Part shown: positions 18,938-27,937 of the stretch, in pieces
Position numbering within the stretch: position 1 is the stretch's first letter
Layout: each line of letters starts with the position of its first letter
Source: Paracoccaceae bacterium
GTDB lineage: Bacteria > Pseudomonadota > Alphaproteobacteria > Rhodobacterales > Rhodobacteraceae
Assembly: GCA_024742405.1 (NCBI GenBank)
Contig: JANSYP010000001.1
Span: forward strand, 1,240,001 to 1,304,000
DNA: 64,000 nt
Reading direction: 5' to 3'
Notes under the pieces: generated by a model
What the model was told of the DNA's origin: nothing
Databases searched by the model: none
Seen by the model: the letters and a program-made list of their open reading frames with translations, nothing else
Program-made: the position numbers and the translations under genes

Positions 18938-20497
18938 TCAGGCGGCCTTGTCGCGCAACAGCCGCCGCAGGATTTTCCCCGAGGCGGACTTGGGGATGCT
19001 CTCGACGATGTCGATCCGGCCGAGCTGCTTATAGTGCGACAGATGTTCGTCCATATGGGCGTGGATGTCGACTGGGTCGATGGCGGCCCCGGGCGCTGGC
19101 ACCAGATAGGCGGCAGGCAGTTCGCCGGCCTCGGCGTCCGGCATGCCGATCACCGCGGCGTCGCCGACGCTGGGATGGGCCAGAAGCACCGCCTCCAGCT
19201 CCGCCGGCGCCACAGCGAAGCCCTTGACCTTGATCAGTTCCTTGATGCGATCGAGGATGAAAAGATAGCCGTCCTCGTCGATCCGCCCCAGATCGCCGGT
19301 GCGCAGCCAGTCGCCCTCCATGGTCTCCGCCGTAGCGTCGGGGCGGCCCAGATAGCCGGCCATGACCTGCGGTCCGCGCACCCAAACCTCGCCGGGCGCG
19401 CCGGGGGCGGCGTCCTGCCCGGTCTCGGCATCGATGATTCGGCATTCGGTGCCGGCCACCGTCTGACCAACGGCGCCGTCCCTGTAGTTCTGCGCGTCGG
19501 AGAAATGCGAGACCGGGCTCAGCTCCGTCATGCCGTAGCCCTGGACGATCGCGCAGCCCAGGCGGGCCGCGGCGGCCTGGCTCGGATCCACGCCAAGCGG
19601 CGCGGCGGCAGACACCAGCATCTCCAGCGAGGACAGATCATGTTCCGCGACCAGCGGATGCTGCGTCAGCCCGAGAATGATCGGCGGGACGACATAGACC
19701 TGCCGCGCCTTGTGCTGCTCGATCAGCTTGAGGAACATCTCCATGTCGAAGCGTGGCATCGTCACTATGGCGCCCCCCGTGCCGGGGAAGAAATTCATCA
19801 GGATCGTCAGGGCGTAGATATGGAAAAAGGGCAGGACCGCGACGCTGACTTCGCCGGGGCGTACGTCGACCACGCCGCGGATCTGCTCAAAATTCGCGAT
19901 CAGATTGCGGTGGGTCAGCATCACCCCCTTGGGTAGGCCGGTTGTTCCCGAGGAATAGGGCAGCACGACGATATGAGTGGCTGGATCCACCGGGACCTGG
20001 GCCTCCAAAGGGTCGCCCATCAGCGTGTTGAGCGGCAGCGCCGGCCCGTCGCCGGGGGCCTCGCCGATGAGCGCGATCTCGCGGACGCTCGTATCCTTGG
20101 CGCCCGCCTGCGCGGTCTCCAGAAAGGGTGCGACCGTCACCAGAAGCTCTGCGCCGCTGTCCAGTAGCTGCTGGCGCACCTCGTCGGCGGTGTAGGTCGG
20201 GTTGAGCGTCGTGACCGTCCCCCCGGCATAGGCCACGCCGTGGAAGACCGCGCAGTACTCGGGGAGGTTGGGCGCCATGATCGCGACGGTCTTGCCGGCG
20301 CCAAACCCGTGCGCCGTCAGCCCGCCGGCGAGTTTGCGGATCATGTCGATCATCTGCGCGCCGGTATAACTCCGCCCGCTGGGACCGTCGGTGAACACGG
20401 TCGCGTCGGGCCGAGCGCTCAACCCGGCAAACAGCCACTCCGTAATCGTGCCGCCCGGCACCTCCAGATCGCCCCGCGGGCTTTGATAAATGTGCAT
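18938..20497 (-). CDS. AMP-dependent acyl-CoA ligase (4-coumarate-CoA ligase-like)
   Basis: A 519-residue ANL-superfamily adenylating enzyme. Visible motifs: P-loop YSSGTTGLPKGV, the QGYGMTELSP motif, TGDLGRIDEDGY, the hinge region DRIKELIKVKGF, and the C-terminal catalytic Lys in PKSASGKILRR. The overall layout is nearest to plant and bacterial 4-coumarate/aryl-CoA ligases; the true acid is unknown. The start at 20497 has AGGGAGGA ideally placed. It sits alone between the DUF455 gene and dsbB. Confidence 0.88.
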   Translation of the reverse strand: MHIYQSPRGDLEVPGGTITEWLFAGLSARPDATVFTDGPSGRSYTGAQMIDMIRKLAGGLTAHGFGAGKTVAIMAPNLPEYCAVFHGVAYAGGTVTTLNPTYTADEVRQQLLDSGAELLVTVAPFLETAQAGAKDTSVREIALIGEAPGDGPALPLNTLMGDPLEAQVPVDPATHIVVLPYSSGTTGLPKGVMLTHRNLIANFEQIRGVVDVRPGEVSVAVLPFFHIYALTILMNFFPGTGGAIVTMPRFDMEMFLKLIEQHKARQVYVVPPIILGLTQHPLVAEHDLSSLEMLVSAAAPLGVDPSQAAAARLGCAIVQGYGMTELSPVSHFSDAQNYRDGAVGQTVAGTECRIIDAETGQDAAPGAPGEVWVRGPQVMAGYLGRPDATAETMEGDWLRTGDLGRIDEDGYLFILDRIKELIKVKGFAVAPAELEAVLLAHPSVGDAAVIGMPDAEAGELPAAYLVPAPGAAIDPVDIHAHMDEHLSHYKQLGRIDIVESIPKSASGKILRRLLRDKAA

Positions 20498-20572
20498 AAG
20501 CAGTCCTCCCTCATGCGGCACAAGACCACAGTCGGGACGGCGCAGGCCAGCGGGAAAATGCGGCTCTGCCGG

Positions 20573-21043
20573 TCATTTCGGGCTGGGACGGGTCGCGGCA
20601 TAGAGCCATAGACCGGCCAGTGCGAAGGAGGCCACCGCGTTCCAGCTTGCCATCGATAGGCCCAGCATTTGCCAGGCAACCTCGTCGCAGCGCACCAGCG
20701 GCGCCTCCATGATCTGGGCCAGCAGATCCTCGGGGCTCATCCCGCTGATATCGCCGCCCCCCGCGCAGGTGCTGGGCCCCTGCCACCAGCCGCGTTCGAC
20801 CCCGGAGTGATAGATCCCGATCACGCCCGAAATCGACGCCATCAGCGCCCCGATCACCGGCAGAATGGCCGGACGCGCGCCATAGGCCAGCACGCCCACC
20901 GCAACCGCCCCCATATGAGGCCAGCGCTGCCACAGGCACATCGGGCAGGGTGCTAGCCCGCCAATATACTGAAATCCCCAGGCTCCCAGCAGCAGCGCCA
21001 GCGATCCCCCCGCGGCGAGCAGAATGGCCAGGTTTCGGCTCAT
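20573..21043 (-). CDS. dsbB: Disulfide bond formation protein B
   Basis: A 156-residue inner-membrane quinone reductase that reoxidises periplasmic DsbA. Four membrane segments, with the N-terminal redox pair Cys33-Cys36 (CPMC, followed by WQRWPH) and the second periplasmic pair Cys93 and Cys119. Its ATG overlaps the stop of the upstream yqaA-like gene (ATGA), so translation is coupled. The oxidoreductase at 7403-8167 could be a partner, though a classical DsbA may lie elsewhere. Confidence 0.92.
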   Translation of the reverse strand: MSRNLAILLAAGGSLALLLGAWGFQYIGGLAPCPMCLWQRWPHMGAVAVGVLAYGARPAILPVIGALMASISGVIGIYHSGVERGWWQGPSTCAGGGDISGMSPEDLLAQIMEAPLVRCDEVAWQMLGLSMASWNAVASFALAGLWLYAATRPSPK

Positions 21044-21618
21044 AGGTAGCGCACGGCTGCAAAGCCTCCGACCAGCAGTATGCAGAACAGAGTGAACATA
21101 AGGCCCAGGCGTTTCTCGATAAAGTCCTTGATCGGCGGGCCGAACTTCCAAAGCAGTGCTGCGACGACAAAGAACCGCAGTCCCCGTGCGACGAACGAAG
21201 CCACCATGAACACCCAGAAATTGAGTGCCGTGGAGCCCGAGAGGATCGTGATGACCTTGTAGGGAAAGGGCGTCACGCCGGCGATCAGCACGGCCCAGGC
21301 GCCCCACTCATTGTAGCTGGTGGCGAATTCCTCGAAGTACTTGTCCTTGCCGTAGAATTCCAGCACCGGCAGCCCGATGCTGTCGAAGAGAAACGCCCCG
21401 ATATAATAGCCGAACGCACCGCCCAGTACCGAGGCCACTGTGCAGACCCCGGCGATCAGCCAGGCGCGACGGGGCGCGGCGATGATCATCGGGATCATCA
21501 GAATGTCGGGGGGGATCGGAAAGACCGAGCTTTCGACAAAGGCTACGAATGCCAATGCCCACAGCGCATAGCGCGTGTCGGCCAGGCTCAGGGTCCAGTC
21601 GTAGAGACGGCGCAACAT
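21040..21618 (-). CDS. YqaA/DedA-type membrane protein
   Basis: A 192-residue inner-membrane protein of the SNARE-associated/VTT (DedA) superfamily, YqaA branch. It contains FVESSVFPIPPDILMIPM near the first membrane segment, and the re-entrant-loop motif GVTPFPYKVITILSG, in which the charged and Pro residues of DedA proteins are conserved. DedA proteins are proposed proton-linked lipid or small-solute transporters. Start at 21618 with AGGAG 9 bases upstream; earlier Met codons lack a ribosome site. Overlaps dsbB by four bases. Confidence 0.87.
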   Translation of the reverse strand: MLRRLYDWTLSLADTRYALWALAFVAFVESSVFPIPPDILMIPMIIAAPRRAWLIAGVCTVASVLGGAFGYYIGAFLFDSIGLPVLEFYGKDKYFEEFATSYNEWGAWAVLIAGVTPFPYKVITILSGSTALNFWVFMVASFVARGLRFFVVAALLWKFGPPIKDFIEKRLGLMFTLFCILLVGGFAAVRYL

Positions 21619-21752
21619 GGCCAGGGCTCCTCGTGACATACTCGCATCGGTGTGGCGCGCCCCGTGGAACGGGTCAACCCGGCAGTGCGGCGCAGTGCGT
21701 TGCGTGCTTTCGCGGTTGCAGGGCGGGGACGGCTTGGGCATTGAGCGGCGCC

Positions 21753-22334
21753 ATGGCAGGCCCTGATCCTTCCCCCGCCGCGCCGACGCTTGCCGTGGCA
21801 CTGGCGCGCGTGCTGGCGCTCGTCGGCGGTGTCGTGGTGCTGGGCATGGCGTGCATCACAGTGGTGTCGGTCACCGGCCGGGCGCTGTCGGGTGTCGGGT
21901 TCTCGCCCGTGCCGGGGGATTTCGAGCTGGTCGAACTGGGCTGCGCGGTCGCGGTCTTCTGCTTTCTTCCCTGGTGTCAGGTGACCCGTGCCCATGTTCG
22001 GGTCGACCTGATCGGCCCGTTCGTGCCGCACGCGGTCTATCGCTGGCTGGGCTGGCTGGGCGATCTGGTACTGACGGGTATGCTGGGCCTGTTGCTGACG
22101 CGCTTGTGGGAAGGGTTTGGAGAGCGCTTTCCTTATGGCGGCGAGGCGCTGCGGAGCGCCGTCGGTTTCGGGCCGCCTCCGTTTTTCGCTGAGACGACCT
22201 ATGAGCTGCAGCTGCCGCTCTGGATCCCCTATGCCGTCGCCGTGACCGGGCTCGCGCTGGCCTTTGCAGTGTCGCTCGCCATGCTGCTCTACTCGGCGCG
22301 GCCGGGGGCTCGCGGCAGCGGTGCGCCGCTATGA
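21753..22334 (+). CDS. TRAP transporter small permease (DctQ-type)
   Basis: A 193-residue four-segment membrane protein of the DctQ family. After the first helix, the conserved cytoplasmic-face pattern appears as FLPWCQVTRAHVRVDL, followed by two further helices. It forms the small membrane subunit of a TRAP secondary transporter for carboxylates or related solutes. Its stop overlaps the ATG of the large permease. No periplasmic binding protein (DctP) gene is next to it, so the substrate-defining subunit must be encoded elsewhere. Confidence 0.88.
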   Translation: MAGPDPSPAAPTLAVALARVLALVGGVVVLGMACITVVSVTGRALSGVGFSPVPGDFELVELGCAVAVFCFLPWCQVTRAHVRVDLIGPFVPHAVYRWLGWLGDLVLTGMLGLLLTRLWEGFGERFPYGGEALRSAVGFGPPPFFAETTYELQLPLWIPYAVAVTGLALAFAVSLAMLLYSARPGARGSGAPL

Positions 22335-23683
22335 GCGGTCTGGCCATCGCCGGGGTCGGGATCGCAGCCCTCCTGGTCATGCTCGCGCTGCGGGTGCCCA
22401 TCGCCGCGGCCATGGCGCTGACGGGTTTCGCCGGGACCTGGGCGGTGCTGGGTTCGCCCGCCGCGGGCCTCAGCCAGCTCAAATCGCTCAGCTTCGACAC
22501 ATTCGCGAGCCATTCGCTCTCGATCATCCCGCTCTTTCTGCTGATGGGGCAGATCGCGACCCGTTCGGGCATCAGTGCAGCGCTCTACCAGGCCGCCGCT
22601 GACTGGCTCGGCCACCGCCGCGGCGGGCTGGCCATGGCGACGGTCGGGGCATCTGCGGGCTTCGGTGCGATCTGCGGCTCGTCGCTCGCCACAGCCTCCA
22701 CGGTGGGGCAGGTGGCCCTGCCAGAGATGCGCAGCCGCGGCTATTCCGACCGGCTTTCCACCGGAGTGCTGGCCGCGGGCGGCACGCTCGGCATCCTGAT
22801 CCCGCCCTCCATCGTGCTGGTGATCTACGCCATCCTGACCGAGCAGAACATCGTCAAAATGTTCGCCGCCGCTTTCGTGCCCGGACTGCTGGCGGTGCTA
22901 GGCTATCTCATCGCCGTGGCGCTTACCGTGCGGCTCTCGCCGGGTTCCGCGCAGCCCACGCCGCGGGTGCCAGTCTCCGCGCGCTGGCGTTCACTGGCAA
23001 AGGTCTGGCCGGCCGTGGCGATCTTCGCGCTGGTGATGGGGGGCATGGTGGGCGACTGGAACTGGGCCCGCCCCGGCACCCAGGCGCTTTTCACCCCGAC
23101 CGAGGCCGCCGCCGTCGGTGCGCTGGCCATGCTGGTCTACGGCATCGTCTATGGCGGGTTGCGCTGGCGAGGTCTCAGCGAAGCGATCCTGGAGACCGCG
23201 TCGGCCACCGGTTTCATCTTCCTCATCTTGCTGGGTGCGCAGATGTTCAACACCTTCCTGGCCTACACCCAGACTCCCCAGGCGCTGGCCGAATGGGTGC
23301 AGGCGCTCGGTATAGCTCCACTTGGCATTCTGGCCGCGATGCTCCTGTTCTACCTTGTGCTAGGCTGCGTGATGGACAGCCTGTCGATGATCTTGCTGAC
23401 CATCCCGGTCTTCTTCCCGATCATCGCCGCGCAGGAATTCGGTCTGAGCCCCGAGGAGGTCGCGATCTGGTTCGGCATCCTGGTGCTGATCGCGGTCGAG
23501 GTCGGGCTCATCACGCCGCCGGTGGGGCTCAACCTCTTCATCATCAACCGGCTGGCCCCCGACGTGCCCCTGCGCGCGACCTATCTCGGCGTGCTGCCCT
23601 TTCTGGCCGCCGATCTGGTCCGTGTCGGTCTGCTTCTGGCGGTGCCGGGCCTGACGCTCTGGGCCGTCGGCTGGATCGGTTGA
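22331..23683 (+). CDS. TRAP transporter large permease (DctM-type)
   Basis: A 450-residue DctM-family protein with about 12-13 membrane segments, the ion-coupled transport subunit. Family signatures visible include IIPLFLLMGQIATRSG, SAGFGAICGSSLATA, the GGTLGILIPPSI stretch and VGLITPPVGLNLF near the C-terminus. The start overlaps the small subunit by four bases (ATGA). The unit ends just before tRNA-Leu. Confidence 0.93.
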   Translation: MSGLAIAGVGIAALLVMLALRVPIAAAMALTGFAGTWAVLGSPAAGLSQLKSLSFDTFASHSLSIIPLFLLMGQIATRSGISAALYQAAADWLGHRRGGLAMATVGASAGFGAICGSSLATASTVGQVALPEMRSRGYSDRLSTGVLAAGGTLGILIPPSIVLVIYAILTEQNIVKMFAAAFVPGLLAVLGYLIAVALTVRLSPGSAQPTPRVPVSARWRSLAKVWPAVAIFALVMGGMVGDWNWARPGTQALFTPTEAAAVGALAMLVYGIVYGGLRWRGLSEAILETASATGFIFLILLGAQMFNTFLAYTQTPQALAEWVQALGIAPLGILAAMLLFYLVLGCVMDSLSMILLTIPVFFPIIAAQEFGLSPEEVAIWFGILVLIAVEVGLITPPVGLNLFIINRLAPDVPLRATYLGVLPFLAADLVRVGLLLAVPGLTLWAVGWIG

Positions 23684-23691
23684 GGCCTGCG

Positions 23692-23720
23692 TTGACGCGC
23701 CCCGCGCCGCGGTCTAGTCA
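23692..23720 (+). promoter_or_regulatory. Candidate promoter of tRNA-Leu
   Basis: TTGACG at 23692-23697, a 17-base spacer, then TAGTCA at 23715-23720, 11 bases before the tRNA start. The -10 is poor but the geometry matches the other two tRNA promoters. Confidence 0.45.
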
Positions 23721-23731
23721 CACGCTTGGTG

Positions 23732-23817
23732 GCCCGAGTGGCGGAATGGTAGACGCAGGGGATTCAAAATCCCCCGCTGGCAACAGCGTGTCGGTTCGAG
23801 TCCGACCTCGGGCACCA
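23732..23817 (+). tRNA. tRNA-Leu (CAA)
   Basis: An 86-base type II tRNA with a long variable arm and encoded CCA. Acceptor GCCCGAG (23732-23738) pairs with CTCGGGC (23807-23813), discriminator A23814, CCA 23815-23817. Anticodon arm GGGGA-TTCAAAA-TCCCC gives anticodon CAA at 23765-23767, reading UUG. Confidence 0.97.
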
Positions 23818-24239
23818 TGTTTTCTAAGATTGTAATTATTTTACTGTTTTGAGATAAAACACGGGCATGCACTCCACCTAAATGTCCGCCCTAAGGGCGT
23901 TGATGGTCCGTTGATCTGGGCAGTGGAGTTTGCCGCTGTGTTGGCCCGCGAAGGCGACAACAAAGCTGTAGGTTCCTTTCCCGGTAAACCGGCCAGAACC
24001 GGCAGAAAGCCTACCGCAGCCTCGTGCGGGCGGCCTTCCTCATCAGGACTGTCCCAAGTGACGCTCGGCCCATCGTTGGGCCAATGCAATCCTTCAACGT
24101 CACCGGGTATGTCGTAGAGGTTGCAGCCGTGGTCATCGATCAAGGCGAAGGCTTCTTTGGCAGTCTGAGCTGGGACGAACCCAACCGCCAGGTTTCTCGA
24201 GTGTGAGGTCCGACACGGCCTGCCGCAGCCGCGTTCGCC
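23818..24239. other. Degenerate, unassigned DNA after tRNA-Leu
   Basis: No convincing gene. The minus strand has a frame from 24317 to 23841 containing a plausible but unrecognised stretch (around SRNLAVGFVPAQTAKEAF and LYDIPGDVEGLHWPNDG), which runs out of IS3 debris with no start of its own. It may be the remains of an accessory gene carried next to the insertion sequence. AT-richer just after the tRNA (23820-23880). Confidence 0.35.
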
Positions 24240-24507
24240 AATGTCCCCCGGACCCTTGGCAAACTCTCTTTCTCCAGCTCCTTCAGCCGCTTTACCTACT
24301 GCGCTTTGAGCAGCCACACTCCCCGCGCCACCTGTAGGAGGCGAACCGCGTCACGCCGATCAAGCGCACCGCCTCGGCCACCGAACCGCCTAGCGACACA
24401 AACACATCGACTTGACGCAACCTCGCGACAAGCGCTTCGGGCTTTTGTGCTCCGCCGGGCGGCTGATCCACTGGATCAATCCCTGATCTGGCTTCGACCT
24501 GGAGCAT
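24240..24507 (-). pseudogene. IS3-family transposase OrfA remnant
   Basis: On the minus strand, a segment reading KPEALVARLRQVDVFVS, then SVAEAVRLIGVT and YRW, matches the helix-turn-helix start of IS3-family OrfA (the KPEEIVAKLRQVD type). Just after YRW the frame breaks: in the next frame VWLLKAQ, a stop, and VKRLKELEKE continue the OrfA leucine-zipper region before homology ends. OrfB and terminal inverted repeats are not recognisable. This is an old, inactivated IS fragment located between tRNA-Leu and the purine permease gene. Confidence 0.75.
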
Positions 24508-24741
24508 GCCTCGGTCCGCTGTCTGGCTCGAAAGCCTAATTCAGAGAGAACCAATTCTCAGGCGGCAGGCCATCACCCGTTTCTGACTCAGGCAGTTCAA
24601 TCGAACCCGCCTGCATCGTGCGTCCCATATGCGTCCGCCGGTCCCGGATACTCCGACTCATGGCGGCCAGCGCATCTGGACGTGCCTTCAGGACACTGCA
24701 ACGGCGGGCACAGCTTGGCCCCGGCAAAGGCAGGTGCGTGA

Positions 24742-26175
24742 CTACTTGCCAGGGAGGCTCCCTTCGCCATGGCCCGCCATACCGCCGGAGACCTCTTCCG
24801 TTGATTCCGCCGCGAGCTCTTCGGGCAGCACGAGGTTCAGCACGATGGCGATGAACGCGGCGGGGAGGAGGCCGCTCGTCATCAACACCCGGACCGTGTC
24901 GGGCAGATACTGTACCGCCTTGGGGTCGAGCTGCAGCCCGAGCCCGATGGAGAGCGAAATCGCGAAGATCACCATGTTGCGGCGGTTCCAGTTGACATCC
25001 GACAGCATCGAGATGCCGGCGGCGACGACCATGCCGAACATCACGATGACCCCGCCGCCCAAAACCTCGATCGGGATCGTGCGGATCACGGCGCCGACCT
25101 TGGGCACGAGCCCGCACAGGATCAGGAACAGCGCGCCGATGGTCACGACATGGCGGCTCATCACGCCAGTCATCGCGATCAACCCGACATTCTGACTGAA
25201 GGACGTGTTGGGAAAACCGCCGAAGATGCCGGCGACTGCAGAGCCGACACCGTCGGCATAGGTGGCGCCCTCGATTTCCTTCTCGGTGGCTTCGCGCCCG
25301 GCGCCGCCCTTTGTGATGCCTGAGACGTCGCCCACCGTTTCGACCGCCGAGACGAAGGCCATCAGGCAGAAGCCGACAACGGCCGCAATGCTGATCTCAA
25401 AGCCGTATTTGAAGGGTTGGGGCAGGGCGAGGGTCGCGGCGCGGTCCCAGCTTGTCGTGACCGCCTCGACAGACACCATTCCAACGACCATCCCGTAGAG
25501 GTAGCCGACGAAAATCCCGATGACGACCGCGGAGACCGACAGCATGCCGCGTGCATAGAATTTCAGCGCCAGAGTGACAAAGATGACCACCAGCGCGGCT
25601 GACCAGTTCAACAGGCTGCCATATTCGGGCTCGTTGATCGCAGGGACGCCGCCGGCGGCATACTGGATGCCGACCTTGACCAGTGCGAGCCCGATCATCG
25701 TGACGACCAGCCCGGTGACCAGAGGTGGCAGGGCAAAGCGGATACGCCCGATGAAGGCGCCCAAAACAGTGTGGAAGAGCCCCCCGATCAGCACCCCGCC
25801 GAAGAGCGCGGGCAGAGCCTCCACGCCCTTGCCGGCGACCAGCGGGATCATGATCGGGATAAAGGCGAAACTGGTGCCCTGAACGATGGGCAGCCTGGCC
25901 CCGACAGGGCCGAACCCGATGGTCTGGATCAGTGTCGCGATGCCGGCGAAGAGCATCGACATCTGGATCAGGTAGGTCATGTCCGGGAAGCCCTGGGCGC
26001 CGGCATCTGATCCGAACCCAAAGCCCGCGGCGCCCGCGATGATGATCGCGGGTGTCACGTTGGACACGAACATCGCCAACACATGCTGAATACCCAGAGG
26101 GATCGCCTTGTGCAGGGGCGGCGTATAGTTTGGGTCGCGCAGTTGCGCCGGTGTCCCTAGCGTTGCGTCAGACAT
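24742..26175 (-). CDS. NCS2 purine/xanthine permease
   Basis: A 477-residue permease of the NCS2 (nucleobase:cation symporter 2) family with about 14 membrane segments. Signatures: QH near the first helix (GIQHVLAMF), ETVGDVSG in the eighth helix region with the substrate-binding Glu, and GFPNTSFSQNVGLI. The layout is of the xanthine/uric acid branch more than the uracil branch. It overlaps by 8 bases the upstream ureidoglycolate lyase gene, so uptake of a purine and breakdown of its ureide product are probably coexpressed. The 230 bases past its stop hold no clear gene. Confidence 0.92.
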   Translation of the reverse strand: MSDATLGTPAQLRDPNYTPPLHKAIPLGIQHVLAMFVSNVTPAIIIAGAAGFGFGSDAGAQGFPDMTYLIQMSMLFAGIATLIQTIGFGPVGARLPIVQGTSFAFIPIMIPLVAGKGVEALPALFGGVLIGGLFHTVLGAFIGRIRFALPPLVTGLVVTMIGLALVKVGIQYAAGGVPAINEPEYGSLLNWSAALVVIFVTLALKFYARGMLSVSAVVIGIFVGYLYGMVVGMVSVEAVTTSWDRAATLALPQPFKYGFEISIAAVVGFCLMAFVSAVETVGDVSGITKGGAGREATEKEIEGATYADGVGSAVAGIFGGFPNTSFSQNVGLIAMTGVMSRHVVTIGALFLILCGLVPKVGAVIRTIPIEVLGGGVIVMFGMVVAAGISMLSDVNWNRRNMVIFAISLSIGLGLQLDPKAVQYLPDTVRVLMTSGLLPAAFIAIVLNLVLPEELAAESTEEVSGGMAGHGEGSLPGK

Positions 26176-26713
26176 TGGGGGTCCTTTCCGTCATTTCGCA
26201 GTCCTCCACGCCCGGTGGCGGCGCGATGAGCACCGGGGCGTCGAGGTGGTATTCTTCCAGGTTCGACCCGGGTCCGATGCGGTCGATAACAGCAAACAGC
26301 CCCGAGCCGCTGATCGGGGCCAGCACGCCGTGCCAGACGTTCCGGGCCAGGTTCACCGCCTGGTGCGGGGCGGCCAGATAGGCCTGCACCGGACCGGGCG
26401 TGCCGTTGTCATCCTCGGCCACGGCCACAAGGTACGCGCTGCCGCCCATGGGGACGAAACATTGCGACCCGAACGGATGGCGTTCCAGCAGATCGCAGCG
26501 ATAGGGCAGGGGGCAGATCTCCGAATGAAAGAGGCTCAACCCGATCCGGCCATCGACGGCGTCGAGGCGCGCCAGATCGGTGTAGCGCGCGCACCGGCCG
26601 CCATTGATCAGCACCGTCGGATCTCCGCCGGTGTCGATCACATCGCCAAAGGGCGCAAACGTGTCCGGATCGAGGAGCGCCGCCGTCCGTACGGTGTCAG
26701 GTGCGGTGCTCAC
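26168..26713 (-). CDS. allA: Ureidoglycolate lyase
   Basis: A 181-residue cupin-like enzyme of the AllA family that splits ureidoglycolate to glyoxylate and urea in allantoin breakdown. Family segments seen: FAPFGDVID near the start, INGGRCARYTDLA, FHSEICPLPYRCDLLERHPFG, and the core around ARNVWHGVLAPI with the conserved His. I chose the GTG at 26713; the open frame upstream to 26818 is Arg/Ser-rich and not family-like. The start overlaps no other gene, and the end overlaps the permease start. Confidence 0.87.
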   Translation of the reverse strand: MSTAPDTVRTAALLDPDTFAPFGDVIDTGGDPTVLINGGRCARYTDLARLDAVDGRIGLSLFHSEICPLPYRCDLLERHPFGSQCFVPMGGSAYLVAVAEDDNGTPGPVQAYLAAPHQAVNLARNVWHGVLAPISGSGLFAVIDRIGPGSNLEEYHLDAPVLIAPPPGVEDCEMTERTPNV

Positions 26714-27365
26714 TCCGGCAGCCGGTTCTGCGCGGTGTCCTGAGCGCGTGCGGGATCGGGAAGGACGGGCACAGCGCGTAAGCTCGCCATGGTTCGAGCA
26801 GCACCAAAACCGGTGCATTGCGGCGCGTGTCCGGCTGCTTGTGACGCGACTGGGTCGGTCACGTCCACGCTTGAATGCGGGACGGAGGCGCAGTCAGAGA
26901 TTGTCAGGTGGTCTTGCATCGGTGGGGCCGCATGGTCGTTGGTCCGATGATTGGGCGCGCGCGCTAGGGCGGCGTCAATCACTTTCTGCCTGTGGGAGCT
27001 GCTTGCCGACACGTCAGGTGGACGCGCGCTGAATTCCGGTGCGCCCTTTGCGATGACTACTGCGAGCAGACGCGACCGACCTTTTGATGCGACATGTTGC
27101 GTTGAACCATCGGCCACGCGTGGCGGTTGCGCATCCCTGCGGTCGCGATGCGGTGTCGCTGACCCGCGGTACAGCGTGACGCGACGCGCCCAGTGAGCGT
27201 TCAAGCCGTTCCGAGATCGGAGCAGGCTCGGCGGATCGCAGTCGGTGCGAACTCGAAACCGTGGCATGCCTGCCGCGTGCGGCACGTCGCGACAAGACAC
27301 GGGTTCGCGCGCCATATCTGCGAAACCTCCTCGCCATCGTCCGGCGACCGGGATAAAGCGCAGAC
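26714..27365. other. 650-base gap without a recognisable gene
   Basis: Long open frames exist on both strands here, but they are Arg/Ser/Pro-rich and look like GC-driven shadows with no family features. The promoters of allA (leftwards) and of the small membrane protein (rightwards) must lie inside. It may hold decayed coding DNA that I cannot identify. Confidence 0.45.
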
Positions 27366-27851
27366 ATGTCCGATCCCGAAACCACTCTTCTGACACTGTC
27401 GCCGTCGCCCATTCGCCGCAGGCTTGCCGTCGGCGTGCTCGGTGGAACAGGCGCCCTGTTGATCTGGCTGGCCCTGACGGCCCCGCAATCCGCGCCGGTC
27501 TGGCAGCTTCTTCTTGTGGCGTTCGGGGCCGGTGCGATCTGGGCGGCTCTGAAGCTGTGGAAGGCGACGGTGCACCATCTGGTGCTCACCACCGAAGAGC
27601 TGCGCACCAGCGACGGCACCGTGCTCTGCCGGCTCGACGCGGTTGTCGGGATCGACCGTGGCGCCTTCGCCTTCAAGCCGTCAAACGGGTTCGTTCTCAA
27701 GCTCGAGCGACCTTCGGGGCCGCGCGGCTGGGCGCCCGGACTGTGGTGGCGCACGGGCAGCCGGATCGGCATCGGCGGGGTCACACCGGCCGCACAGGGC
27801 AAGGTGATGGCCGAACTGATCGCCCACACAATGGCAGAACGCGAAAGCTGA
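27366..27851 (+). CDS. Small membrane protein with PH-like domain
   Basis: A 161-residue protein with two adjacent membrane segments (about 20-38 and 43-62) followed by a cytoplasmic beta-rich domain (ATVHHLVLTTEELRTSDG...) resembling the bacterial PH-like domains that follow paired helices. Homologues are conserved in Rhodobacterales but uncharacterised. GATAAAG is the only, weak ribosome site. It stands 86 bases before the glutamate dehydrogenase gene, in the same direction. Confidence 0.7.
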   Translation: MSDPETTLLTLSPSPIRRRLAVGVLGGTGALLIWLALTAPQSAPVWQLLLVAFGAGAIWAALKLWKATVHHLVLTTEELRTSDGTVLCRLDAVVGIDRGAFAFKPSNGFVLKLERPSGPRGWAPGLWWRTGSRIGIGGVTPAAQGKVMAELIAHTMAERES

Positions 27852-27937
27852 CCAGAGATTCAATGTCGCTCCTTTAACGATTCGGGCGTAGCGTCCCGGA
27901 ACGGCACCAGCGGTGTCTGCGTTGCAGGGAGGCGACC

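Noticed and set aside
24536-24741. Minus-strand stretch ending LPPENWFSLN before the purine permease
   Set aside because: Protein-like ending, but no start, ribosome site or homology that I recognise; too little to call a gene.
26710-27396. 228-residue minus-strand frame before allA
   Set aside because: Composition is typical of GC-driven shadows; it overlaps the start of the small membrane protein and has no recognisable domain.
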